DNA of 39,318 bases. It comes from Anaerotignum sp. (GTDB taxonomy: Bacteria; Bacillota; Clostridia; Lachnospirales; Anaerotignaceae). Location of the stretch: assembly GCF_017483025.1 (NCBI RefSeq), contig NZ_JAFUMA010000106.1, forward strand, positions 1 through 39,318, written 5' to 3'. The translations under genes were made by a program, and so were the position numbers. The notes below the pieces were generated by a model. That model saw nothing but the letters and a program-made list of their open reading frames with translations, was not told the DNA's origin and searched no databases. Of this stretch, positions 1-6,173 are shown piece after piece (within the stretch, counting starts at the first letter, position 1; the number at the start of each line of letters is the position of its first letter).

Positions 1-1152
1 GCACAGAACATGGTAACCGGTTGTGACTCTTTCCCTACAATGGCTATCCCCTTCTTCATCTTCGCCGGTGAACTGATGGGCGGCGGCGGTATCTCCAAGA
101 GACTGCTGAATCTGGCCAGCGTATTCTTCGGTAGAATCCAGGGTGGTCTGGCTATCGTAACAGTCGTTGTATGTATGTTCTTCGCGGCTATCTCCGGTTC
201 CGGCCCCGCTACAGTAGCTGCTGTAGGTGGTATGGTCGTTCCTACAATGCTGGAAAAAGGTTATGATAAAAAATTCGTACTGGCGCTGATCGCAGCTGCT
301 GGTTCCATTGGTGTTATCATTCCTCCCAGTATCCCCATGGTTATTTACGCTGTAACAACAAACAGCTCCGTATCCAGCCTGTTCCTGGCAGGTTTCGCAC
401 CTGGTATCCTGATCGGTCTGGTTCTGATCGCTTACTCCTACTTCTATGCAAAGAAAATGGGCTACAAAGGTGATACAGAACCTTTCAGCGCAAAGAGAGC
501 CCTGCATGAAACAAAAGAAGGTTTCTGGGCGATCCTGTCTCCTGTTATCATCCTGGGTGGTATCTACGGTGGTATCTTCACACCAACAGAAGCTGCTGCT
601 GTATCCGTAATCTACTCCCTGATCGTAGGTTGCTTCATCTACAAAGAACTGAACCTGAGAAAACTGATGGATCTGACAAGAAATGCTTGCGAAACAACAG
701 CATCTATCCTGATCGTTATCGGCTGTGCTGCGGGCTTCTCCAAAGTTCTGACACTGGGCCGTATCCCTACAACAGTTGCATCTATGATGCTGTCTCTGAC
801 AGACAGTAAGATCCTGATCCTGCTGCTGATCAACATCCTGCTGCTGATCGTTGGCTGCTTCATGGAAACACTGTGTGCTATCATGATCCTGGCTCCTATC
901 CTGTGGCCTGTAGTATCTGCTCTGGGTGTAGACGTTACACACTTTGGTATCATCATGGTAGTTAACCTGGCAATCGGTTTCATCACTCCTCCACTGGGCG
1001 TAAACCTGTTCGTAGCATCCCGTGTAGGCGAAACCACATTGGACAACGTTATCAAAGGTATCATTCCTTTCCTGATCCTGATGATCATCACACTGTTGTT
1101 CATTACATATGTACCCGCAATTTCCCTGTTCCTGCCTAATTTGATGGGCTAA
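1..1152 (+). CDS. dctM: TRAP transporter large permease subunit, 5'-truncated by window edge
   Basis: This is the 12-TM-type large subunit of a tripartite ATP-independent periplasmic (TRAP) transporter, which moves an organic acid or similar solute across the cytoplasmic membrane using an ion gradient and an extracytoplasmic binding protein. The reading frame is open to base 1, so the start lies upstream; 383 codons are visible against a usual length near 425. Family hallmarks are the early PFFIFAGELM segment, the glycine-rich FFAAISGSGPATVAAVGG stretch, IGVIIPPSIPMVIYA, and the late AIGFITPPLGVNLFVA segment; long hydrophobic helices run throughout. Codon choice is strongly biased (Thr nearly always ACA, Leu CTG), suggesting high expression. 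The DctP and DctQ partners are presumably upstream of the window. The substrate cannot be told. Confidence 0.93.
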   Translation, partial: AQNMVTGCDSFPTMAIPFFIFAGELMGGGGISKRLLNLASVFFGRIQGGLAIVTVVVCMFFAAISGSGPATVAAVGGMVVPTMLEKGYDKKFVLALIAAAGSIGVIIPPSIPMVIYAVTTNSSVSSLFLAGFAPGILIGLVLIAYSYFYAKKMGYKGDTEPFSAKRALHETKEGFWAILSPVIILGGIYGGIFTPTEAAAVSVIYSLIVGCFIYKELNLRKLMDLTRNACETTASILIVIGCAAGFSKVLTLGRIPTTVASMMLSLTDSKILILLLINILLLIVGCFMETLCAIMILAPILWPVVSALGVDVTHFGIIMVVNLAIGFITPPLGVNLFVASRVGETTLDNVIKGIIPFLILMIITLLFITYVPAISLFLPNLMG

Positions 1153-1191
1153 GAACGATTTTGTTAAAAGCTTCTCAAGGAGTTGATTGAT

Positions 1192-1281
1192 ATGAGTATT
1201 TCGAAAAAAATAGTACAAAGTTTGCTGGACTGCGGCATCATATTGATGACAGCGCTTTGTATGTTCTACTATTATGGTTGA
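1192..1281 (+). CDS. 29-residue single-helix membrane peptide after dctM
   Basis: An unrecognised small ORF begins 40 bases after the dctM stop. It has a strong ribosome binding site (AAGGAG at 1177-1182, nine bases before ATG). The product starts MSISKKIVQSLLD and continues with a hydrophobic stretch (CGIILMTALCMFYYYG at the C terminus), so it has a short basic/amphipathic head and one likely membrane helix ending in aromatics. It could be a small accessory peptide of the TRAP transporter, a decayed remnant of a DctQ N terminus (DctQ proteins start with a similar short head followed by a first helix), or a stray small hydrophobic peptide. Position before the terminator at 1338 implies co-transcription with dctM. 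Coding status rests on the ribosome binding site and composition only. Confidence 0.5.
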   Translation: MSISKKIVQSLLDCGIILMTALCMFYYYG

Positions 1282-1287
1282 AACTCG

Positions 1288-1321
1288 ATGACCTCATCTA
1301 CCCTAATTAGATGCAGCTCAT
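1288..1321 (+). other. Imperfect hairpin between small peptide gene and terminator
   Basis: Arms at 1288-1300 and 1308-1321 pair over about 12 bases with one mismatch and one bulge (core CATCTA/TAGATG, loop CCCTAAT). No T-run follows, so it is not a terminator by itself; it may stabilise the 3' end of the dctM message. Confidence 0.4.
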
Positions 1322-1337
1322 ATTGAACTCCGGAAAG

Positions 1338-1365
1338 ACCCCCTTCCTTATGGAAGGGGGTTTTT
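1338..1365. terminator. Rho-independent terminator, bidirectional
   Basis: A perfect ten-base stem (ACCCCCTTCC at 1338-1347 with its complement at 1352-1361) encloses loop TTAT and is followed by a T-run. It ends the TRAP operon. The minus-strand subtilase fragment runs straight into the same hairpin. Confidence 0.9.
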
Positions 1366-1572
1366 CAGTTTTTGGAATGCTCCTGTGACATGGGTGCCGT
1401 GACCGTTGTCGTCATAGGGCGCTGTTTTCCCGTTGATCAGATCCCGAAAAGCCACGATGCGGTTTTCCGGCAGAATAAAATCTTCCACAGGAGAGACCCC
1501 CGTATCCAGAAAAGCGATGGAGAGCCTTCGCCTGGGCGTTTCCGCAGAAAAAAGGTGTTTCATCAAAGACAT
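1348..1572 (-). pseudogene. N-terminal remnant of a subtilisin-like (S8) serine protease
   Basis: The translated fragment contains two of the three subtilase catalytic motifs: RLSIAFLDTGVSP (catalytic Asp) and DDNGHGTHVTG (catalytic His). The intervening NRIVAFRDLINGKTAPYDD matches the AprX-like subgroup of S8 peptidases. Immediately after HVTGA the homology stops, and the frame ends within the adjacent terminator, so the Asn oxyanion and Ser nucleophile regions (normally another 200 or more residues) are absent. The likely start is ATG at 1572, nine bases after GGAAAGGAG; an upstream in-frame ATG at 1581 abuts that site. The break lies near 1377, right beside the dctM terminator, which suggests a deletion or rearrangement joint. 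It cannot be an active protease. Confidence 0.75.
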
Positions 1573-1669
1573 GGCAAGCATCTCCTTTCCTTACCAAAAT
1601 ATGTGAAAAAGCATTTTTGGGGACTTCTGGGCATATCTTTATTTCAGGAAGAAAAAGGAGAGGATGCCT

Positions 1670-2122
1670 GTGGCAGAAAAAAACCAGATGGAGATGCTTT
1701 CGGCGCTGATGGGGGAACAGGGACAGGATGCTCTGAAGATGATGCAGCGGATGCAAAGATTGCAGCGGCTTATGGGAACGCCTGCCGCAAAGGAAAGCAC
1801 ACCGCCGACGGAGAAGAAAGAGGAAGTCGAACTTTTTGCCCGCAGCCGGAATGAAAATATGATCACTGCAGCCATCCCGTTTCTGAATCGGGAATACCAG
1901 AGGGATCTGTATATCATCGTTCGCCTGATGGAGATGAAGCGGGTGCTGAGCGGCGGCCTTCTGGAAGCCAGAGAACGGCAGGAAGAACCGACCCGGCTCA
2001 GACAGAGAAAGATGCTTCGGGCCATAGGGCAGTATCTTCCTGTGGAAGAGAAAAATCAGATGGAAACGATTTTGAAGATGATGGATATGAAAGAGATCAT
2101 GGAACAGGAGGGCTTGAAATGA
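1670..2122 (+). CDS. Unrecognised Met/Gln-rich helical protein (150 aa)
   Basis: I do not recognise this gene. The product is highly charged, predicted all-helical, with no signal peptide or membrane segment, and about 17 methionines in 150 residues. The N terminus (AEKNQMEMLSALMGEQG) and the C terminus (VEEKNQMETILKMMDMKEIM) carry the same sequence motif, so the protein looks internally duplicated around a low-complexity middle (TPPTEKKEE). Start choice: ATG at 1664 is only three bases from AAGGAG (1655-1660), whereas GTG at 1670 is nine bases away, so GTG is preferred. The stop overlaps the next start (ATGA at 2119-2122), implying translational coupling. Coding is supported by the ribosome binding site, coupling and codon use. 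Function unknown. Confidence 0.75.
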   Translation: MAEKNQMEMLSALMGEQGQDALKMMQRMQRLQRLMGTPAAKESTPPTEKKEEVELFARSRNENMITAAIPFLNREYQRDLYIIVRLMEMKRVLSGGLLEARERQEEPTRLRQRKMLRAIGQYLPVEEKNQMETILKMMDMKEIMEQEGLK

Positions 2123-2376
2123 ACGTATGGGATACGCCGGAGGTGCAGGCTCTGGGAGAAGCGCGCCTGAAGCTGATGCGGGAAGCGGCGGAAAAATGTA
2201 AGGGCAAGACGGGCATGGAACGGTTGGATATTTTTCTGGAATATGGCGAAAAATTATCAGAGGGCGGGCAACTGCCCCCGGAGGAACAGAAAGCCCTGCT
2301 GGCGGCGGTGGCAGCAAGCCTGCCCAAAGAAGAACAGGCACAATTGGCACAGATCATGGCAATGCTGGGACTGTGA
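2119..2376 (+). CDS. Unrecognised small helical protein (85 aa), coupled to the preceding gene
   Basis: This gene overlaps its upstream neighbour by four bases (ATGA). The 85-residue product is soluble and helical. Its C-terminal half contains two adjacent copies of a motif of the form LPxEE-x-x-(Q/A)-hydrophobic: QLPPEEQKALLAAVAA and SLPKEEQAQLAQIMAML. The same motif ends the upstream protein (YLPVEEKNQMETILKMM), so the two genes probably encode interacting or paralogous proteins. A bidirectional terminator follows at 2387. No function can be assigned; no catalytic motif, Cys pair or DNA-binding fold is evident. Confidence 0.72.
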   Translation: MNVWDTPEVQALGEARLKLMREAAEKCKGKTGMERLDIFLEYGEKLSEGGQLPPEEQKALLAAVAASLPKEEQAQLAQIMAMLGL

Positions 2377-2386
2377 CCGTGCAAAA

Positions 2387-2416
2387 AAGGATGGCAGAAG
2401 CCATCCTTCTTTTATT
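2387..2416. terminator. Rho-independent terminator between convergent small genes
   Basis: Stem AAGGATGGC (2387-2395) pairs with GCCATCCTT (2400-2408) around loop AGAA, with T-rich sequence on the plus side and A-rich sequence upstream that gives a T-run for the minus strand. It serves both the helical-protein pair and the minus-strand gene at 2412. Confidence 0.85.
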
Positions 2417-2645
2417 TTTCCTGTGAAAATAATTCTAAAAATGCCAGTGCCAGCAAAGGAAAAGCGTTGTGTTGCGTTGCTTTTTGGGGAGCTCCTTTTT
2501 CTTCTGCCATGATGGGAACGGGTTCCGTTTTTGCAAATTTTTTTTGCAGTGTGGGTGCGGCCATTTCTCCTGCGGCTTGTTCTTTTCGTCTGTTGTTTTG
2601 CCGGGGCTGGGCGAAGGGTGCGGGGATTTTTTTGTTGGAATACAT
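2412..2645 (-). CDS. Small Pro/Lys/Gln-rich hypothetical protein (77 aa)
   Basis: An unrecognised minus-strand ORF with a good ribosome binding site (CGGAGG, five bases before ATG at 2645). The product begins MYSNKKIPAPFAQPRQNNR, is basic and proline-rich in its first half, then has a charged middle and a hydrophobic tail (FPLLALAFLELFSQEK). The stop lies just before a bidirectional terminator, as expected for a real gene. Third-position composition is reasonable for coding, and the overlapping plus-strand frames are Phe/Cys-rich and look like shadows. The start of the sequence slightly recalls small spore-coat-associated proteins of Clostridia, but this is an impression and no family can be named. 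Confidence 0.5.
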   Translation of the reverse strand: MYSNKKIPAPFAQPRQNNRRKEQAAGEMAAPTLQKKFAKTEPVPIMAEEKGAPQKATQHNAFPLLALAFLELFSQEK

Positions 2646-2787
2646 GGGTGCCTCCGTGGTTTTTCTTTCCTTATATATATGCTTCCAGAAGTTTTTTATG
2701 TTTTTTCCTATAAATAAACCTGATTTTGTGGTATGATTATACTAGAGAAGTCTGAGAATAGAAAAAACTCCTGAAAGGAAGCTGTAG

Positions 2788-3576
2788 ATGAAGGAGCGAA
2801 GAGAGCGGAATTTCCGTATATTGGAATTTCGGGAAAATAAATTTGATATCGTTGGGGATGTCCATGGATGTTATGATGAACTGATGGAATTGATCCAAAA
2901 GCTGGGCTATGAAGAGAAGGATGGCTGCTATGTCCATCCCGAAGGCAGAAGGCTCATCTCCGTAGGCGATGTGGCGGATAAGGGCCGCAAGAATCTGGCA
3001 TGTCTGAATTTCTGGATCGACCAGGTAAACCATGGCGGTGCCTTCTGGGTACATGGCAATCATTGCAATAAGCTGTACCGCTATTTCCTCGGCAACCGTG
3101 TCCATCTGTCCCATGGTCTGGAATTTACCGTGGCCGAACTGGAAAAACTGCCCAAGGAAGAACGGATGGCTTTCCGCAATCGTTATATGCGCTGCTATGA
3201 AAGCCAGTGCTTCTATCTGCTGTTGGATCGGAAACAGCTTGCAGTTGTCCATGGTGGTCTGCGCTCCGAATCTATTGGAAAATTTTCCAATAAAATCCGG
3301 GCGGTCTGTCTGTATGGGGAAACCACGGGCAGATTCGATGAAAACGGAAAGCCCGAACGTCTGGATTGGGCTGCGGAATATGATGGTCAGCCCTTTGTGG
3401 TCTATGGGCATACGGTGGTGGAAAAGCCGGAGATCGTCAATCGTACGGTGGATATCGACCAGGGATGCGTTTATGGCGGCTATCTGACGGCAATGCGCTA
3501 TCCTGAAATGGAATTTGTGCAGGTGCGGGGCAAAAAATATGCCGAATATCACGGCGGAGGAAAAGTGCCCGAGTAA
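2788..3576 (+). CDS. prpE: PrpE-like metallophosphoesterase (symmetrical/asymmetrical nucleoside tetraphosphatase type)
   Basis: A calcineurin-like phosphoesterase of 262 residues. Metal-binding motifs are in order: FDIVGDVHGCYDE (residues ~19-31), SVGDVADKG (~60), WVHGNHCNKLYRYFLGN (~85), AVVHGG (~155) and VVYGHT (~210). The blocks GNHCNKLYRY, DWAAEYDG and VNRTVDID closely follow Bacillus PrpE, which hydrolyses bis(5'-nucleosyl) tetraphosphates and has phosphatase activity; the length also fits. The second metal motif reads GDVADKGRK rather than the usual GD-x-x-DRGP, a conservative change. The start ATG follows AAAGGA by eight bases. It is a single-gene unit ended by the hairpin at 3591. 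An extended -10-like TGTGGTATGAT lies near 2727-2737. Confidence 0.85.
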   Translation: MKERRERNFRILEFRENKFDIVGDVHGCYDELMELIQKLGYEEKDGCYVHPEGRRLISVGDVADKGRKNLACLNFWIDQVNHGGAFWVHGNHCNKLYRYFLGNRVHLSHGLEFTVAELEKLPKEERMAFRNRYMRCYESQCFYLLLDRKQLAVVHGGLRSESIGKFSNKIRAVCLYGETTGRFDENGKPERLDWAAEYDGQPFVVYGHTVVEKPEIVNRTVDIDQGCVYGGYLTAMRYPEMEFVQVRGKKYAEYHGGGKVPE

Positions 3577-3590
3577 GTATTTTAGAAAGA

Positions 3591-3632
3591 AAAAGCGATC
3601 TCGCAGGGAACTGTGGCATCGCTTTTGTTTTT
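3591..3632 (+). terminator. Terminator after prpE
   Basis: AAAAGCGAT (3591-3599) pairs with ATCGCTTTT (3618-3626) around an 18-base loop, with a T-rich tail (GTTTTTG). It lies just upstream of the ribosome binding site of the MFS gene. Confidence 0.65.
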
Positions 3633-3646
3633 GAGGTGAGAAACAT

Positions 3647-4816
3647 ATGACACATCTGCTTTTGGCAGTGATTTACATTACATTTATCAGTCTGGGTCTG
3701 CCCGATGCCCTGTTGGGCTCCGCCTGGCCTACTATCTATCGGCAATTTGACGTGCCCCTGTCCTATGCAGGGGTGGTATCTACCATCATTTGCGCAGGCA
3801 CCATCGTTTCCAGCCTGAATAGTGAACGGATGACAAAGAAATTAGGTTCCGGGAAGATGACCGCCTGCAGTGTGGCTTTGACGGCTATCGGTCTGTTTGG
3901 CTTTTCCGTCTGCACGTCCTTCTGGCAGCTTTGCCTGTGGGCTGTTCCCTATGGTCTGGGGGCTGGCGGCGTGGATGCCACATTGAATAACTACGTGGCA
4001 TTGCATTATAAAAGCCACCATATGAGCTGGCTCCATTGTATGTGGGGCGTAGGGGCAGCAACAGGCCCCTATATCATGGGCTGGGCCCTGACAGGCGGTC
4101 AGCCCTGGAATATGGGTTATCGTTATATCGCCATTTTCCAGGTATTTCTGACGGTGTTCCTGTTTTTGAGCCTGCCCCTTTGGCGGGGACAGAAACAATT
4201 GCACCAGCGGATGGAAAAGCAGGAAAAGCCTTTGACCTTCAAAGAGGTTTTTGCCATCCCCGGCGCGAAGCAGATCATGCTGACCTTTTTCTGCTATTGC
4301 GCCCTGGAACAGACGGCGGGCCTTTGGGCCGCCAGCTATCTGGTGCTGAAGGGCGGCATGACGGCGGAAAAAGCGGCATCCTTTGCAGCCATGTTTTATC
4401 TGGGCATCACCATTGGCAGGGGTATCAGCGGGTTTCTGACCTTCAAATTGAACGATGCCAATATGATCCGTCTGGGCTGCAGTATTATTTTCATTGGCGT
4501 TGCGGCGATGCTGCTGCCCTTGGGCGAGGTTTCTGCTCTGGGTGGTCTGATGCTGGTGGGCTTGGGCTGTGCGCCTATCTATCCCAGTATCATCCATTCT
4601 ATCCCGTCTTTGTTCGGGGCGGAAAAATCCCAGGCCATCATCGGGGTACAGATGGCAAGCGCCTATGTGGGCTTCTGCGTGATGCCCCCTTTATTTGGGT
4701 TCATCGCCAACCATATCAGCGTGGCGCTGTTGCCTGTGTTCCTGTTCGTTATTCTGGCGGTCATGGGAACCATGCATGAAAAGCTGCGGAAAATAGCAGG
4801 CGCAAATCAAAGATAA
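3647..4816 (+). CDS. MFS transporter
   Basis: A 389-residue major facilitator superfamily permease with about 12 hydrophobic segments. The N-terminal segment ISLGLPDALLGSAWP, the loop SSLNSERMTKKLGSGK (cytoplasmic loop 2-3 position) and the glycine-rich VPYGLGAGGVDATLNNY are typical of a common Firmicute MFS group of unknown substrate. The central charged loop (RGQKQLHQRMEKQEKP) separates the two six-helix halves. Start ATG follows GAGGTGA by seven bases. The gene stands alone between two terminators, so context does not reveal its substrate; sugar or drug export are both possible. Confidence 0.85.
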   Translation: MTHLLLAVIYITFISLGLPDALLGSAWPTIYRQFDVPLSYAGVVSTIICAGTIVSSLNSERMTKKLGSGKMTACSVALTAIGLFGFSVCTSFWQLCLWAVPYGLGAGGVDATLNNYVALHYKSHHMSWLHCMWGVGAATGPYIMGWALTGGQPWNMGYRYIAIFQVFLTVFLFLSLPLWRGQKQLHQRMEKQEKPLTFKEVFAIPGAKQIMLTFFCYCALEQTAGLWAASYLVLKGGMTAEKAASFAAMFYLGITIGRGISGFLTFKLNDANMIRLGCSIIFIGVAAMLLPLGEVSALGGLMLVGLGCAPIYPSIIHSIPSLFGAEKSQAIIGVQMASAYVGFCVMPPLFGFIANHISVALLPVFLFVILAVMGTMHEKLRKIAGANQR

Positions 4817-4824
4817 AGAAAACG

Positions 4825-4852
4825 AAAGCCTTGATTTTTCAAGGCTTTTTCT
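4825..4852 (+). terminator. Terminator after MFS gene
   Basis: A perfect ten-base stem AAAGCCTTGA (4825-4834) / TCAAGGCTTT (4839-4848) with loop TTTT runs into a T-rich tail. Confidence 0.88.
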
Positions 4853-4908
4853 ATTAGAAAAAGAGGATTTCTGAAGGAAACGGCGTATTTTAAAAGTAAT
4901 AGGAGAAA

Positions 4909-4927
4909 TTTGTACTTTGCGTACAAA
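4909..4927 (+). promoter_or_regulatory. Inverted repeat next to dgt ribosome binding site
   Basis: Perfect seven-base arms TTTGTAC (4909-4915) and GTACAAA (4921-4927) with a five-base spacer abut the AAAGGAGGG ribosome binding site. It could be an operator or an RNA hairpin limiting translation start of dgt. Confidence 0.35.
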
Positions 4928-4940
4928 AGGAGGGAAAGAT

Positions 4941-5951
4941 ATGGAATTACGGCTGTTTCAGGAAGAACTGGAAGAAAAAATGCTGGGGCAATATGCCGCC
5001 AGAAGCGTCAATACAAAAGGGCGGCAGAGGGAAGAGGAAAAATGCGATATCCGTACGGATTTCCAGCGGGACAGAGATCGTATCATCCATTGCAAATCCT
5101 TCCGTCGCATGAAGCATAAAACCCAGGTGTTCATCTCCCCCGAAGGCGACCATTACCGCACCCGCCTGACCCATACTTTGGAAGTATCCCAGATCGCCAG
5201 AAGTATTGCCCGTGCACTGCGACTGAACGAAGACCTGACAGAGGCCATTGCTCTGGGCCATGACCTGGGCCATACTCCCTTCGGCCATGCCGGGGAACGA
5301 AAACTGGACGAGCTTTGCAAAGACACTGGTGGTTTCGCCCATAATGAGCAGAGCCTGCGTGTGGTGGAAAGATTGGAAAAAGACGGTCGTGGGCTGAATC
5401 TGACCTGGGAAGTACGAGATGGTATTCTGAACCACCGCACCAGCGGCAGTCCCTCTACGCTGGAAGGGAAAATCGTGCAGCTTTCCGATAAAATTGCGTA
5501 TACGAACCATGATATCGACGATGCCATCCGCGCAGGGATGCTGCGCCCCCGCGATATTCCCAGGGATATCGTTGCCCTCATCGGAACCAGAAGCAGCAGT
5601 CGTATCAATGCCATGGTTCGCGATACCATCACCAACAGCATGGATATCAACGATATCCGCATGAGCGGAGAAATGCGCCAGACCCTGAAAGACCTGCGCA
5701 GCTTTATGTTCCGCCATGTGTATGCCAGCGATGTGGCCCTTGCGGAGCATAAAAAAGCAGAAAAAATCGTAGGCGATCTGTTTGAATATTACATGGAATA
5801 TCCCGAGGAGATGTCCTCTGAATTTCAGGCATTGCTGGAGGATGGCGACCCTGTCCGCCAGGTGGTCTGCGATTATATCGCCTGCATGACAGATCGTTTT
5901 GCCGTGGCGAAATATAATGAGCTGTTTATCCCTCAGGAGTGGCGTCTCTAA
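4941..5951 (+). CDS. dgt: dGTPase-like dNTP triphosphohydrolase (HD domain)
   Basis: An HD-superfamily nucleotidase (336 aa) of the deoxyguanosinetriphosphate triphosphohydrolase-like family, which removes the triphosphate from dNTPs and so trims DNA precursor pools. Visible motifs are RTRLTHTLEVSQIARSIAR with its metal-ligand His, and AIALGHDLGHTPFGHAGE, containing the HD pair; a third ligand Asp probably lies in KIAYTNHDIDDA. Start is set at ATG 4941, preceded by AAAGGAGGG; an in-frame TTG 24 bases upstream would place the ribosome binding site inside the gene. In Clostridia this gene commonly precedes dnaG and rpoD, as here, supporting the assignment. Confidence 0.9.
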   Translation: MELRLFQEELEEKMLGQYAARSVNTKGRQREEEKCDIRTDFQRDRDRIIHCKSFRRMKHKTQVFISPEGDHYRTRLTHTLEVSQIARSIARALRLNEDLTEAIALGHDLGHTPFGHAGERKLDELCKDTGGFAHNEQSLRVVERLEKDGRGLNLTWEVRDGILNHRTSGSPSTLEGKIVQLSDKIAYTNHDIDDAIRAGMLRPRDIPRDIVALIGTRSSSRINAMVRDTITNSMDINDIRMSGEMRQTLKDLRSFMFRHVYASDVALAEHKKAEKIVGDLFEYYMEYPEEMSSEFQALLEDGDPVRQVVCDYIACMTDRFAVAKYNELFIPQEWRL

Positions 5952-6173
5952 AATTTACAAGGGAAAAACAGAACAATTTTGGGTAAAATCATTACTGCAT
6001 TTTGCACAAAGTTTGAAAAAGTCAAGGGGTTTTCACAAATTTTTTGTTCATCCCTACAAAATGTATACAATGGAGAAGGATTTTCCGCAAAAATGTCGAA
6101 TTTATATAGCAGAAGGGAAGTGCAACAGCTTCCTTTTTGGATGTAATGGAGTTTGAAAAGTGGGGTGAGGGAA
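5952..6173 (+). promoter_or_regulatory. dgt-dnaG spacer with possible promoter and small hairpin
   Basis: This 222-base gap is AT-rich. A possible weak promoter has TTTTTG, 17 bases, then TATACA (-10 at about 6063-6068). A five-base hairpin GGAAG/CTTCC (6116-6133) followed by TTTTT could act as a weak attenuator before dnaG. An overlapping 85-codon frame (5899-6156) has no ribosome binding site and is not believed. Confidence 0.3.

Noticed and set aside
1412..2350. 312-codon minus-strand frame opposite the helical-repeat genes
   Set aside because: Pro/His/Phe/Leu-rich low-complexity product with no ribosome binding site; the plus-strand pair has ribosome binding site, coupling and terminator support.
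5899..6156. 85-codon frame across the dgt-dnaG gap
   Set aside because: Starts inside dgt, has no ribosome binding site and no recognisable content.
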